This document shows positions 40,438-49,719 of a stretch of 52,880 nucleotides of DNA, in pieces. The translations under genes were made by a program, and so were the position numbers. Each line of letters opens with the position of its first letter. The stretch's first letter is position 1. The notes below the pieces were generated by a model that had not been told where the DNA came from, did no database searches, and saw nothing but the letters and a program-made list of their open reading frames with translations. This stretch comes from Candidatus Pacearchaeota archaeon. Its GTDB lineage: Archaea > Nanobdellota > Nanobdellia > Pacearchaeales > GW2011-AR1. Where the stretch lies: the NCBI GenBank assembly GCA_017609885.1, contig JAFCDB010000013.1:1-52880 (forward strand), given 5' to 3'.

Positions 40438-40893
40438 ATGAAACCATCACTATTAAACTCAGCGAAAAAGAAAAAAATAGTTCAGCTACTTGAAAAGTTT
40501 TATGGAATTTCAAAGTTGCCTTACCTCCTAATCCAAACAGGAAAACGAAAGTATAGAATTTATTCTGGGAGTTTGTCAAAAGAGGAGATAAACGAATTAG
40601 GAAAAAATCTACACATAGAATTAATAGGAACGAGATTCTGCAAAATTAACGACGAAAAATTAAGAATAAACTTTGATTCAGTAAATATTTCTGAAATAAA
40701 AAGTCAGGTTGAAAATGTTTTTGAGTTAGATGATGAACAGGCAAAAAAATGGATGAATGGAGAAAACATAGAAACAAATGTTGAAGGTGGAGAATTTTTA
40801 ATTATGAAATACAGTGAGGACTTTTTAGGAGTTGGACAAAATAGAAAAACTTTTATTCAGAATTATGTTCCGAAGGAACGGAGGGTGAAATGA
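40438..40893 (+). CDS. PUA-like protein resembling the RsmF C-terminal domain
   Basis: 151 residues. The C-terminal half (FELDDEQAKKWMNGENIETN, then EFLIMKYSEDFLGVGQNRKT and IQNYVPKERRVK) matches the C-terminal PUA-like module found after NOL1/NOP2/Sun rRNA methyltransferases. No methyltransferase domain is present, so it is a stand-alone RNA-binding protein, probably in ribosome or tRNA maturation. It overlaps map by 4 bp. Confidence 0.65.
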   Translation: MKPSLLNSAKKKKIVQLLEKFYGISKLPYLLIQTGKRKYRIYSGSLSKEEINELGKNLHIELIGTRFCKINDEKLRINFDSVNISEIKSQVENVFELDDEQAKKWMNGENIETNVEGGEFLIMKYSEDFLGVGQNRKTFIQNYVPKERRVK

Positions 40894-41771
40894 ACCAAAC
40901 AGAACAAACAATAAAAGCAGGAGCAATTTCCAAACAAGTCAAAGATTACGCTAGAGAAATTATAAAAAAAGACGTGCCCTTGTTGGGAATTGCAGAAAAA
41001 ATCGAAGAAAAAATAATCAAACTCGGCGGCAAACCTGCCTTCCCAACAAACCTAAGCATAAACGAAAACACAGCCCACCACACCCCAATCTACAATGACG
41101 AAACAAAAGCAAGTGGCTTGCTAAAAGTAGATCTCGGAGTCCATATAAACGGTTTCATTGCAGACACAACATTTTCAATTGACTTAGAAAACATAGAAGA
41201 GAATAAAAAACTAATAGAAACAGCACAAGACTGCTTAAACCAAGCAATCCAAGCAGTAAAAGAAAACAAATCTCTAGGACAAATTGGAAAAGCAATCCAA
41301 GATACTGCAGAACAAAATAATTTTTCACCAATCCAAAATCTTTCAGGGCATGAAATTGCGCAATGGGAACTGCACGCAGGAATTACAATTCCAAACTATA
41401 ACAATAATAATGAGCAAACCCTCAAAGACGGGACATACGCAATCGAACCTTTTGTAACAGCAGGAGTTGGATCAGTTTACGAAGGAAAACCTTCAGGAAT
41501 CTATCAGATAATAAAACAAACAAATGTTCGTGATAGAAATGCCCGGGAAGTTTTGAATTATATTATTGAGGAATATAAAACTCTGCCTTTTTGTTCACGG
41601 TGGCTTGTAAAAAAATTCGGGACTCGGGCGTTAATTTCTTTGAAGTTAATTGAGCAGGCAGGTTGCCTTCACCAGTTTCCGCAGTTGATTGAAAAGAGTA
41701 AAAAACCTGTTGCGCAGTCAGAAGATACTTTGATTATTAGGGATGGGAAGATTGAGGTTACGACGGGTTAA
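40890..41771 (+). CDS. map: Methionine aminopeptidase, type II
   Basis: 293 residues with the pita-bread fold motifs: PAFPTNLSINENTAHHTP (first His), LLKVDLGVHINGFIADTTFS (metal ligands in DLG and ADT), LSGHEIAQWELHAG (ligand His) and IEPFVTAGVG (ligand Glu); the last metal-ligand Glu is expected in the C-terminal SEDTLII region. The insert typical of type II enzymes lies at about 180-255. It removes initiator Met from nascent proteins. Translationally coupled to the PUA-like gene. Confidence 0.93.
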   Translation: MNQTEQTIKAGAISKQVKDYAREIIKKDVPLLGIAEKIEEKIIKLGGKPAFPTNLSINENTAHHTPIYNDETKASGLLKVDLGVHINGFIADTTFSIDLENIEENKKLIETAQDCLNQAIQAVKENKSLGQIGKAIQDTAEQNNFSPIQNLSGHEIAQWELHAGITIPNYNNNNEQTLKDGTYAIEPFVTAGVGSVYEGKPSGIYQIIKQTNVRDRNAREVLNYIIEEYKTLPFCSRWLVKKFGTRALISLKLIEQAGCLHQFPQLIEKSKKPVAQSEDTLIIRDGKIEVTTG

Positions 41772-41802
41772 TTTTTAAATACAAAAAAATAAAACTCATA
41801 AA

Positions 41803-41979
41803 ATAGGAAATAGATATTTCACTTTTGAATTTCTTTTAAAATATGGATTAGAAAACAGAGATTTGAGAGTTGATGAAAGGTTCGAACAATATGATGGAGA
41901 AGTAAAAGAAATGAATATTCAAACAGCAAAAGTATTTGCTGAAATTTTTGTCCTGGAAAAATTTAATGAAATTCGATAA
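41803..41979 (+). pseudogene. ORF remnant without start codon
   Basis: About 58 codons without stop (GNRYFTFEFLLKYGLENRDL, then RVDERFEQYDGEVKEMNIQT and AKVFAEIFVLEKF), ending TAA 41977-41979, with coding-like composition but no ATG/GTG near its beginning. Probably the remnant of a small gene, or one with an unusual start. No family recognised. Confidence 0.4.
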
Positions 41980-42009
41980 TTTAATAAAACCCCTTCTCTA
42001 TAATAAATC

Positions 42010-43344
42010 ATGACACTAAAATTTTACAATACTCTAACAAGAAAAAAGCAGGTTTTCAAACCACTAAAGTCCAAACAAGTAGGAATTTATTCTTGCGGTC
42101 CTACAGTTTACAACTACGCCCACATCGGAAACTTGCGAACATACATTTTCAACGATCTCTTAAAAAAAAGTCTGGAATTTTTAGGATATAAAGTAACGCA
42201 TGTAATGAATATTACAGATGTAGATGACAAAACAATCACAGCAAGCAAAAAACAAGGAGTTTCCTTAAAAAAATTCACGCGAGAATATGAAAAAATATTT
42301 TTCAACGATTTAAAATCTCTTAACATAAAAAAACCCACCCATATTCCTAGAGCAACAGAATCAATAAAGGACATGATAAAACTAATTCAAGTTCTCTTGA
42401 AAAAAGGATATGCTTACAAATCAGACGATGGAATTTACTTTTCAATTAAAAAATTCAAATCTTACGGAAAACTCGCAAAACTTCAAAAAATCAAAAAATC
42501 AAAATCGCGAATTGCCAATGATTCTTATGACAAAGAGAATGCAAAGGACTTTGCATTGTGGAAATTCCACACCCAAGAAGATGGTGACAATTTTTGGAAA
42601 GCTGGTTTTGGAAAAGGTCGGCCTGGCTGGCACATCGAATGCTCTGCAATGTCAATGAAAAAATTAGGAGAAACTTTTGACATTCACACAGGTGCAAGTG
42701 ATTTGATTTTTCCCCATCATACAAACGAAATTGCCCAGAGCCAAGCTGCAACAGGAAAACAATTTGTAAAATACTGGCTTCACGCAGGATTTCTAACAAT
42801 GAAACAAGGAAAAATGTCAAAATCCCTCGGAAATATTTTAAGATTAAAGGATCTTAGACAGAAAGGGTTTTCTGCTCTTGATTATAGATACCTTACACTA
42901 ACAACCCATTATAGAGAGCAACTGCGATTTTCATTAGAAAATTTAAACGCCTCAAAAATAGCACTTCAAAGATTAAAGAATATAATTTTAACAATCAAAA
43001 ATGATAAAAAAATAAATAATAAATACCTCGCTCAATTCACAGAAGCACTTAAAGATGATCTTAACACTCCAAAAGCACTTGCAATATTATGGAAGCTCGT
43101 CCGCGACCCAGATGCAGAAGGAAAATTAAAGGCAATAAAAAAAATAGACGAAATTTTCAGTCTTGATTTGTTGAAGAATGAAAAAACAAAAATCCCACAA
43201 AAAATCAAAAAATTAGTTGATGAAAGAGAGAGGGCAAGGAAAAACAAAGACTGGAAAACTGCTGATTCTATAAGGGAGAAAATTAATGAGTTTGGTTTTC
43301 AGGTTGATGATACTGGGAGGGGAGCAAAAATTTCTAAAAAATGA
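42010..43344 (+). CDS. cysS: Cysteinyl-tRNA synthetase
   Basis: 444 residues, class I. The HIGH motif is YNYAHIGNLRTY (about 35-46), the zinc site includes CGPTVYN (about 28) and the GWHIECSAMSMK segment, and KMSKS is GKMSKSLGN (about 267-275). The C-terminal DALR-like helical domain is present (about 320-420). Archaea vary between CysRS and the SepRS/SepCysS route; this organism has CysRS. Its stop overlaps the next ATG. Confidence 0.95.
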   Translation: MTLKFYNTLTRKKQVFKPLKSKQVGIYSCGPTVYNYAHIGNLRTYIFNDLLKKSLEFLGYKVTHVMNITDVDDKTITASKKQGVSLKKFTREYEKIFFNDLKSLNIKKPTHIPRATESIKDMIKLIQVLLKKGYAYKSDDGIYFSIKKFKSYGKLAKLQKIKKSKSRIANDSYDKENAKDFALWKFHTQEDGDNFWKAGFGKGRPGWHIECSAMSMKKLGETFDIHTGASDLIFPHHTNEIAQSQAATGKQFVKYWLHAGFLTMKQGKMSKSLGNILRLKDLRQKGFSALDYRYLTLTTHYREQLRFSLENLNASKIALQRLKNIILTIKNDKKINNKYLAQFTEALKDDLNTPKALAILWKLVRDPDAEGKLKAIKKIDEIFSLDLLKNEKTKIPQKIKKLVDERERARKNKDWKTADSIREKINEFGFQVDDTGRGAKISKK

Positions 43345-43484
43345 CACGCAAATCATGTCCCAACAAACAAGAAAACTTAGAATCTTGCCCCTGCGACTGG
43401 CCTGGTTGCGAAAGAAAAGGAACATGTTGTGAATGCATTGCCCACCACAGAAAACACAACGAACTCCCTGCTTGTTTAAAATAA
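43341..43484 (+). CDS. DUF6485-type small Cys-rich protein
   Basis: 47 residues, nine Cys: CPNKQENLESCPCDWPGC, RKGTCCECIAHHR and ELPACL, the conserved pattern of the DUF6485 family, probably a zinc-binding protein of unknown role. It overlaps cysS by 4 bp (ATGA), so it is translationally coupled. Confidence 0.8.
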   Translation: MTRKSCPNKQENLESCPCDWPGCERKGTCCECIAHHRKHNELPACLK

Positions 43485-43518
43485 AAACATTTAATAAATC
43501 ATTTCTGTTAAATTAAAT

Positions 43519-43812
43519 ATGAAAAAAGGGATGAATGTCTGGGATATAATAGCTTGGATAGTTTTAGCTTTAATATTACTATGGTTAATTCTTAAAACAT
43601 TAGGAATTATTAACACTCCAATGTTATTAACATACGCCCCATACTATGGAGCAGTATATGTTGCAGGATGGGCTATGGCTACATTAATTCGAGCAACCTA
43701 TGATATTAATAGGGTGGACAGAAATTTATCACACTTAAATAAGAATTTCCATGAATTAGATAAACAAATAAAAATGATTCAGTTAAATTACGCAAAAAAT
43801 TATTCAAAATGA
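43519..43812 (+). CDS. Small membrane protein with coiled-coil tail
   Basis: 97 residues: two membrane helices (about 9-28 and 37-60), then a polar helix rich in Asn/Lys with coiled-coil periodicity (YDINRVDRNLSHLNKNFHEL). A small conserved type in archaea without known function. Its last 4 bases overlap the RuBisCO start, so it is coupled to that gene. Confidence 0.7.
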   Translation: MKKGMNVWDIIAWIVLALILLWLILKTLGIINTPMLLTYAPYYGAVYVAGWAMATLIRATYDINRVDRNLSHLNKNFHELDKQIKMIQLNYAKNYSK

Positions 43813-45065
43813 AAAAACAAAAACTCGAATTCATAAACTTAAAATACAAACCACAAAATGATTTGATTTGCTTATTTAAAATTTCTCCAAACAAAATGTC
43901 AATGAAAAAAGCGGCAAACACAGTTGCCCTCGAATCAAGCACAGGAACATGGACAAAAGTCCCTGGAAAAGATTATGTTCACAAATTAAAAGCAAAAGTT
44001 TTTTCGATAAAAGGCAACTGGATAAAAATTGCTTATCCTTCAGAACTTTTTGAAGCAAAAAATATTCCAAACATCTTATCGTCAATTGCAGGAAACATCA
44101 TGGGAATGAAAGCAGTTAAATCAATCCGACTTGAAGATATTTCCTTTCCAAATTCAATTTTAAAAAAATACAAAGGTCCAAAATATGGAATTAAAGGAAT
44201 TAGAAAATTAACAAATGTTAAAACACGTCCTTGGATAGGAACAATAATAAAACCAAAACTTGGATTAAATTCAAAGCATTACGCGCAATCAGCATATGAA
44301 TCCTGGCTCGGTGGCTGCGATTTTGTTAAAGACGACGAAAACCTATCATCACAAAAATTTAACAAGTTTGAAAAAAGATTAAAACTGACTATTAAAGCAA
44401 AGAAAAAAGCAGAAAAACAAACGGGTGAGAAAAAATTTTATTTTGCTAATGTAACTGCTGAAACAAACGAAATGATTAAAAGAGCAAAGCTCGTGAAAAA
44501 ACTTGGTGGAAAATATATCATGGTTGATATTGTGACTTGTGGATGGGCAGCTGTTCAAACACTTAGACAAGAAAATCTCGGACTTGCGATTCACGCGCAT
44601 AGAGCAATGCACGCAGCTTTTGACAGGAATCCAAATCACGGAATAAGCATGATGGTAATTGCAGATTTTGCAAGATTAGCAGGAGTTGACCAAATTCACA
44701 TTGGAACAGGAATTGGAAAACTTGAAGGGAAAATAAAAAATATCAAACAACTAAAACAAGATATTGAAAATCAAAAAGTAAAAGCAACAGAAAAAAGATT
44801 GCAGCAGTATTGGGCAAAAATAAAACCAGTCCTCGGAGTTTCAAGCGGTGGCCTGCATCCCGGGCATGTTCCATTCTTAATAAAAAATTTAGGAAGGGAC
44901 TTAGTAATTCAAGCAGGTGGCGGAATCCACGGACATCCGCAGGGAACAATTGCAGGTGCAAAAGCAATGAGACAGGCAGTTGATGCCGTGATGAAAGGGA
45001 TAAGTTTGAAAAAGTATGCAGAGAAGAATGAAGAGTTGAAAGAAGCGTTGAGGGCATGGAATTAA
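43809..45065 (+). CDS. rbcL: Form III ribulose-1,5-bisphosphate carboxylase/oxygenase
   Basis: 418 residues, complete. Catalytic elements are in place: GTIIKPKLGL (Lys148), the carbamylated lysine and metal ligands in GGCDFVKDDEN (Lys174, Asp176, Glu177), HAHRAMHAAF (His264, Arg265), loop-6 lysine in GTGIGKLEG (Lys304) and the phosphate-binding VSSGGLHPGH and QAGGGIHGHP. Sequence and context (no small subunit, no phosphoribulokinase nearby) fit archaeal form III, which acts in AMP/nucleotide-ribose salvage, making 3-phosphoglycerate from ribulose bisphosphate. The partner enzymes (AMP phosphorylase, ribose-1,5-bisphosphate isomerase) are not in the window. Confidence 0.94.
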   Translation: MKKQKLEFINLKYKPQNDLICLFKISPNKMSMKKAANTVALESSTGTWTKVPGKDYVHKLKAKVFSIKGNWIKIAYPSELFEAKNIPNILSSIAGNIMGMKAVKSIRLEDISFPNSILKKYKGPKYGIKGIRKLTNVKTRPWIGTIIKPKLGLNSKHYAQSAYESWLGGCDFVKDDENLSSQKFNKFEKRLKLTIKAKKKAEKQTGEKKFYFANVTAETNEMIKRAKLVKKLGGKYIMVDIVTCGWAAVQTLRQENLGLAIHAHRAMHAAFDRNPNHGISMMVIADFARLAGVDQIHIGTGIGKLEGKIKNIKQLKQDIENQKVKATEKRLQQYWAKIKPVLGVSSGGLHPGHVPFLIKNLGRDLVIQAGGGIHGHPQGTIAGAKAMRQAVDAVMKGISLKKYAEKNEELKEALRAWN

Positions 45066-45077
45066 TTTGCATAAAAT

Positions 45078-45175
45078 TCCCAAGAAAACCAAATCTGCAA
45101 ATCATTATTGAATTTTTAGCATTAGCAAATTTTTCGCGAAGAGTCGTGCCACAAGGCTGATTCGGAAGCTCCCCT
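45078..45175 (+). repeat. Dispersed intergenic repeat, copy d (partial)
   Basis: AAGAAAACCAAATCTGCAAA followed by TTATTGAATTTTTAGCATTA, TTCGCGAAGAG and GATTCGGAAGC. The first block matches 9380-9400, and the CGCGAA and GATTCGGAAGC blocks match the end of the 18905-19240 copy. It fills the gap between RuBisCO and pheS. Confidence 0.55.
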
Positions 45176-45251
45176 TTCCCATATCCTAAAAAGTGTCGTA
45201 ACTCCAAAATGCTCAGAAAAACTTTATTAACTAAAAAAACATCAAAATTCC

Positions 45252-46772
45252 ATGCAAAATCAAGAAATTATTGAATCTCTTTCACCAATTGAACAAAAAA
45301 TCCTTCCATATCTTGAGGGAAAAAACATCCAAGAAATAATTGAAAAATCAATGCTAGACAGAGTGTCAGTATTAAGAGCCCTTGAATTTCTCAGCTCAAA
45401 AAAAATTATTATATTAAAAATTTCAAAGAAAAAAATCATAGAACCAGGAACAAATGGAATTTACTACAAAACAAAAGGTCTCCCAGAAAGACAATTAATA
45501 ATCCTCCTTGAAAAAGGAAACCTAAATTTAGAAGAAGCACAAAAACAATCTCATCTTTCAAAAAATGAATTTAAGGCAGCACTCGGAGCACTCAAAAAAA
45601 AGGCACAAATTGAAATAAAAAATGGAACGTTAATATTAACAGGTAACAAAGAAGAACTGACAAAAAAATCACTTGAAGAGCAATTCCTAGAGAAACTTCC
45701 TAAAGAACTTGATGCACTTGAACCAGAAGAACAATTTGCCCTAAAAAATCTGAAACAAAGAAAAGACATAATCCAAATTGAAGAACAGCAAATAATTAAT
45801 TTCAACTTAACTGAATTAGGAAAAGAAATTGTAAAACAAGATATTTCAAAATCAAAAGATTTAGTTGAGGCGTTGACTCCACAAATGATAAAATCAGGAA
45901 ATTGGAAAGGAAAAAAATTCAGACGTTATGATGTTATATCTCCTGTCCCTAAAATCAGCGGAGGAAAAAAACATTTTGTAAATCAAGCAATTGACTATGG
46001 GAGAAAAATCTGGAGCGAACTTGGATTCAAAGAAATGACAGGAACTTTAATCCAAAGTTCGTTTTGGAATTTTGATGCCTTATTCACAGCCCAGGACCAT
46101 CCAGTAAGAGAAATGCAAGACACATTTTTTCTAAATAAAGAAATCGCAATTTCAGATAAAAAATTAATTAAAGAAATAAAACAAGCGCATGAATCAGGAG
46201 TTGGTGGGAGCAGAGGATGGCAATATAATTGGGATGAAAAAATCTCAGAAAAAGCAGTTTTACGAACACACACAACCTGTCTTTCAGCTCAGACTTTATA
46301 CAATCTAAGCAAACTTCTAAGAGAACAAAGAAAAGGAAAATTCTTTGCATTAGGAAAAAACTTTAGAAATGAAACTGTTGATTGGAGTCATGGTTTTGAA
46401 TTTAACCAAACTGAAGGAATTGTCATTGATAAAAATGTGAATTTTCGGCATTTGCTTGGATATTTGCAGGAATTTTTCAAGAAAATGGGATTTGAAAAAG
46501 TGAGATTCCGCCCAGCATATTTTCCCTACACAGAACCAAGCGTGGAAATTGATGTCTTCGACCCAGAAAAAAAAATCTGGCTTGAATTAGGAGGCGCTGG
46601 AATTTTTAGGCCAGAAGTAACAATCCCTCTTCTTGGAGCTCAAATTCCAGTTCTTGCATGGGGTCCTGGTTTTGACAGAATTCTTATAGATCATTACAAA
46701 ATAAAAGATTTAAGAGAACTTTACAAAAACGATATTGATAAATTGAGGAAGATGAAGTTTTGGGTAAAATGA
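45252..46772 (+). CDS. pheS: Phenylalanyl-tRNA synthetase alpha subunit
   Basis: 506 residues. N-terminal winged-helix DNA/tRNA-binding repeats (about 1-150), then the class II catalytic core with FWNFDALFTAQDHPVREMQD (about 272-291), LRTHTTCLSAQTLYNL (about 337-352), FNQTEGIV and motif 3-like LELGGAGIFRPEVTIPLLG (about 439-457). With PheT it makes the (alpha-beta)2 enzyme. Its stop overlaps pheT by 4 bp. Confidence 0.95.
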   Translation: MQNQEIIESLSPIEQKILPYLEGKNIQEIIEKSMLDRVSVLRALEFLSSKKIIILKISKKKIIEPGTNGIYYKTKGLPERQLIILLEKGNLNLEEAQKQSHLSKNEFKAALGALKKKAQIEIKNGTLILTGNKEELTKKSLEEQFLEKLPKELDALEPEEQFALKNLKQRKDIIQIEEQQIINFNLTELGKEIVKQDISKSKDLVEALTPQMIKSGNWKGKKFRRYDVISPVPKISGGKKHFVNQAIDYGRKIWSELGFKEMTGTLIQSSFWNFDALFTAQDHPVREMQDTFFLNKEIAISDKKLIKEIKQAHESGVGGSRGWQYNWDEKISEKAVLRTHTTCLSAQTLYNLSKLLREQRKGKFFALGKNFRNETVDWSHGFEFNQTEGIVIDKNVNFRHLLGYLQEFFKKMGFEKVRFRPAYFPYTEPSVEIDVFDPEKKIWLELGGAGIFRPEVTIPLLGAQIPVLAWGPGFDRILIDHYKIKDLRELYKNDIDKLRKMKFWVK

Positions 46773-48391
46773 CAATCTTAATAATCCAAAAAAAACAATT
46801 TGAAAAAGAAATCGGAAAACTTGATGAAAAAATGCAGGAAAAAATCGCAATGTTCGGAACCCCTGTCGAAGATATAACCCAAAATGAACTCCAAATAGAA
46901 ATATTCCCAAACCGCCCAGATCTATTAAGCTACCAAAACTACAAAAACGCCTTCCTAACTTACTTAGGAAAAAAACCAAATAAAATAAAAATCAACAAAC
47001 CAGAAAGAAATTTTGATGTAATAATAGACCCTTCCCTAAAAAACATACGCCCTTACACAGCATGCGCAATTGTAAGAAACATGAAATTTGACAATGAAAA
47101 AATCAAAGAAATAATTGACATCCAGGAAAAACTCCACATGACTCTAGGAAGAAAAAGAAAAAAAGCAGCAATTGGAATTTATCCTCTTGAAAAAATAAAA
47201 CTGCCAATTACATTTAAAGCTATTGAACCAGAAAAAATAAGATTTCAGCCCTTAGAATTTCCAGTAGAATTAACAGGAAAACAAATCCTATCAAAACACT
47301 CAGCAGGGAGAGAATATGGAAACCTCTTAGAAGGACTAAATAAATACCCTATCTTCATAGACGCAAACAACGAAATCTTAAGCATGCCCCCAATAATCAA
47401 CTCCCACAAAACAGGAAAAATAAGTGAACAAACCAAAGATGTTTTCATAGAATGCTCTGGTTTTAATTTTGAAGTTTTGAAAAAAATTCTAAACATAATA
47501 GTTGCAGTTTTCAATGACATGGGAGGAAAAGTTTATCAAATGAATCTTAAATATAAAACAAAAAAAATAACTCCTGATTTCACATCTCAAAAATTAAAAC
47601 TTTCAGTTGAAAACACAAACAAACTTCTGGGCTTAAACCTAAAAGAATCAAAAATTTCTTCTCTACTTAAAAAAATGGGGCATGAATATAAAAAAGGTTT
47701 TGTAGAGGTCCCAGCAACAAGAACAGATATTCTCCATGAAGTTGATTTAATAGAAGATGTTGCAATTGCCTACGGTTACGACAAATTTATTCCAGAAATT
47801 CCAGAAGTTTCAACAGTTGGAGAAATTGACAAAAAAGAAATTGTCAAATCAAAAATTTCAGATATTCTCTCAGGACTTGGACTATTAGAAACCTCTTCCT
47901 ACCATCTAACAACAAAAGACGCGCAAATTAAAAAAATGCAAAATAAAAAATCAGGATTTGTTGAAGTTAAAAATTCAAAAACAGAATATAAAATTTTAAG
48001 AAAAGATTTAACTCATAATATGTTAAAAATCTTCAGCGAAAATGTTGATGTTTCCTACCCTCAGGAAATTTTTGAAATTGGAACAGTTTTTAAAAACTAC
48101 AATGAAAAACAAAATCTTTCAATTGCTCTTGCTCCAGGAAATTTTACAAGACTAAAACAAATTTTAAATTATTTGGAGGAAATGCTTAAAATAAAATTTG
48201 AAATTTCAAATCCTGAATCTCTTCCAAACCATTTTATCGACGGCAGAGTCGGAGAGATAAAATTTAGTGGCAAAATAATCGGGTATTTTGGGGAAATTCA
48301 TCCAAAAATATTAAAAAATTTCAAAATCAAAATGCCTGTTTCTGTTTTGGAGATTTGTTTAGATGGGGTTTTGGAAAACAGAAAGATTTAA
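46769..48391 (+). CDS. pheT: Phenylalanyl-tRNA synthetase beta subunit
   Basis: 540 residues from ATG 46769, overlapping the pheS TGA; an earlier in-frame TTG is unnecessary. Domains: B1-like start with IEIFPNRPDLLS (about 50-61), a B3/B4 editing region with FIDANNEILSMPPIINSHKT (about 197-216), B5 with PATRTDILHEVDLIEDVAIA (about 314-333) and a catalytic-like C-terminal domain. Archaeal-length beta subunit, without the bacterial tRNA-binding extensions. Confidence 0.95.
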   Translation: MTILIIQKKQFEKEIGKLDEKMQEKIAMFGTPVEDITQNELQIEIFPNRPDLLSYQNYKNAFLTYLGKKPNKIKINKPERNFDVIIDPSLKNIRPYTACAIVRNMKFDNEKIKEIIDIQEKLHMTLGRKRKKAAIGIYPLEKIKLPITFKAIEPEKIRFQPLEFPVELTGKQILSKHSAGREYGNLLEGLNKYPIFIDANNEILSMPPIINSHKTGKISEQTKDVFIECSGFNFEVLKKILNIIVAVFNDMGGKVYQMNLKYKTKKITPDFTSQKLKLSVENTNKLLGLNLKESKISSLLKKMGHEYKKGFVEVPATRTDILHEVDLIEDVAIAYGYDKFIPEIPEVSTVGEIDKKEIVKSKISDILSGLGLLETSSYHLTTKDAQIKKMQNKKSGFVEVKNSKTEYKILRKDLTHNMLKIFSENVDVSYPQEIFEIGTVFKNYNEKQNLSIALAPGNFTRLKQILNYLEEMLKIKFEISNPESLPNHFIDGRVGEIKFSGKIIGYFGEIHPKILKNFKIKMPVSVLEICLDGVLENRKI

Positions 48392-48415
48392 AAAATAATC
48401 TTTTAGTTATTGTTT

Positions 48416-49075
48416 ATGAAACTACTAACACTTGAAGAAATTTCAAGAAAGAATATAACATTATTAGATACTAATATAATTAGTAGCAATCTTCCGGGAA
48501 ATAGAAGACCAATTTCACAAAAGTCTATTTTGGAACTTCAAGAAGGGGTTAATTATTACACAGAATTATTAGATTTATCAAAAAAAGGTCATAATATTTA
48601 TATTACTAATGGAATTTTTAATGAAAGCAGGGCATTTGCCGATTACTTAATAACTAATAGTAGCAAAAATGGGAGCAGAGGAAGAAAAAATGAACTTGGA
48701 AGAAAAAATCAGAGTTTGAGGTCGCAGATATTTAATTTACTTGAAGATAAGGGCAAGATTATTAAATTAAATGAGGGTGAAACTATAGAATATGAGCTAT
48801 TTGATCAAGCATGTCAACAAATTAAAAATCACTACGGATTAAGCAATATTGATTGGGATTTCTTATTGTCAGGTTTAGTTATGTCAAGGAATAGAGGAAA
48901 TGTTTCATTAATTTCAAATGATAATGGAATTGTTGAATCGTGGAGAGCTTTTATTGCTTGTGAGTGTGTAAATCCTTATGTTTTGAATTTTTTTTCGAGA
49001 AAGGAGATACATAGTTTTGTATCAAGAAGTCCAGATCAACGTCGTTTTCAGATATCTGAGAAATCCTATAGTTAA
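48416..49075 (+). CDS. PIN-like domain protein
   Basis: 219 residues from ATG 48416. NITLLDTNIISSN (about 13-25) has the first PIN acidic residue, TNGIFNESRAF gives the second (Glu), and NIDWDFLLSGLVMSRNRGNV with LISNDNGI supply the others, so a metal-dependent RNase fold is likely. No antitoxin gene is adjacent. It might act in RNA processing rather than as a toxin. It ends convergent and directly adjoining the next gene. Confidence 0.7.
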   Translation: MKLLTLEEISRKNITLLDTNIISSNLPGNRRPISQKSILELQEGVNYYTELLDLSKKGHNIYITNGIFNESRAFADYLITNSSKNGSRGRKNELGRKNQSLRSQIFNLLEDKGKIIKLNEGETIEYELFDQACQQIKNHYGLSNIDWDFLLSGLVMSRNRGNVSLISNDNGIVESWRAFIACECVNPYVLNFFSRKEIHSFVSRSPDQRRFQISEKSYS

Positions 49076-49573
49076 TCACCCAAAATAACTCCGTTGCTTC
49101 TTCCCACTGCTCTTACTCCAGTTAATCTTCAAAACATCCATAACCTTCTTTATCTCAGGCTTCAAATTCTGCCAAACCTTAAATTTCTCCTTAACAAAAT
49201 CCGCTTCCTTCCTCTTATTATAATTAACATCCAATCCAAAAGAATCAATTTCAATCTCCCCCAACTTCCCAAACAACTCCTTTAATATTTCCTTTTCCTC
49301 CCCATTAATTCCCTTAACCAAAAACATATTAAACATCGAACCATTTGTTGGATTAATAAGCAATTCAACAAACTGCATTACAGATGAAAACTTCAAAATC
49401 ATCGCCTTCCTCACATCTCTAAGTAAAGTTAAAGAATCACAGTCAATTTTTGCAATATCAAAATCATCATTTAACTTCTCAAAATCAGGGAGATTATGTT
49501 TTGATTTTAACTTTCCATATTTTTCTCTAATATCAAAAACTTCATCAACACAAAATTTATTTTCTTTTTCCAT
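49076..49573 (-). CDS. Hypothetical helical protein
   Basis: 165 residues from ATG 49573 (MEKENKFCVDEVFDIREKYG). An open frame continues upstream into the tRNA gene but is not coding there. Helical, with no motif I recognise; ends LKINWSKSSGKKQRSYFG. Likely a cytosolic protein of unknown function, downstream of tRNA-Thr on the same strand. Confidence 0.6.
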   Translation of the reverse strand: MEKENKFCVDEVFDIREKYGKLKSKHNLPDFEKLNDDFDIAKIDCDSLTLLRDVRKAMILKFSSVMQFVELLINPTNGSMFNMFLVKGINGEEKEILKELFGKLGEIEIDSFGLDVNYNKRKEADFVKEKFKVWQNLKPEIKKVMDVLKINWSKSSGKKQRSYFG

Positions 49574-49611
49574 AATTAATTCGAGGATGAAGAGTTTATA
49601 AGTTTTTGCAA

Positions 49612-49687
49612 AGCCTCGGGCGGGAGTCGAACCAGCGACCTCTTGTTTACAGAACAAGCGCTCTAACCTAAACTGAGCTACCAGGGC
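49612..49687 (-). tRNA. tRNA-Thr (TGT) with genomic C33
   Basis: Minus strand: D-stem GCTC/GAGC, anticodon stem CTTGT/ACAAG, loop TCTGTAA, T-loop TTCGACT, discriminator T. Compared with usual archaeal tRNA-Thr(TGT), the loop has C at position 33 instead of the nearly invariant T; the acceptor has one C-A mismatch (4-69) and the T-stem one U-C mismatch. Anticodon TGT by position. No intron. Confidence 0.85.
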
Positions 49688-49719
49688 ATAAATCACTTTA
49701 GAAAAATTAAATTAAAAAA

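Noticed and set aside
43809-45065. Calvin-cycle RuBisCO
   Set aside because: No phosphoribulokinase or small subunit nearby and the sequence looks like archaeal form III, so nucleotide salvage is the better reading.
49574-49696. N-terminal extension of the 49076 gene
   Set aside because: It reads through the tRNA-Thr gene.
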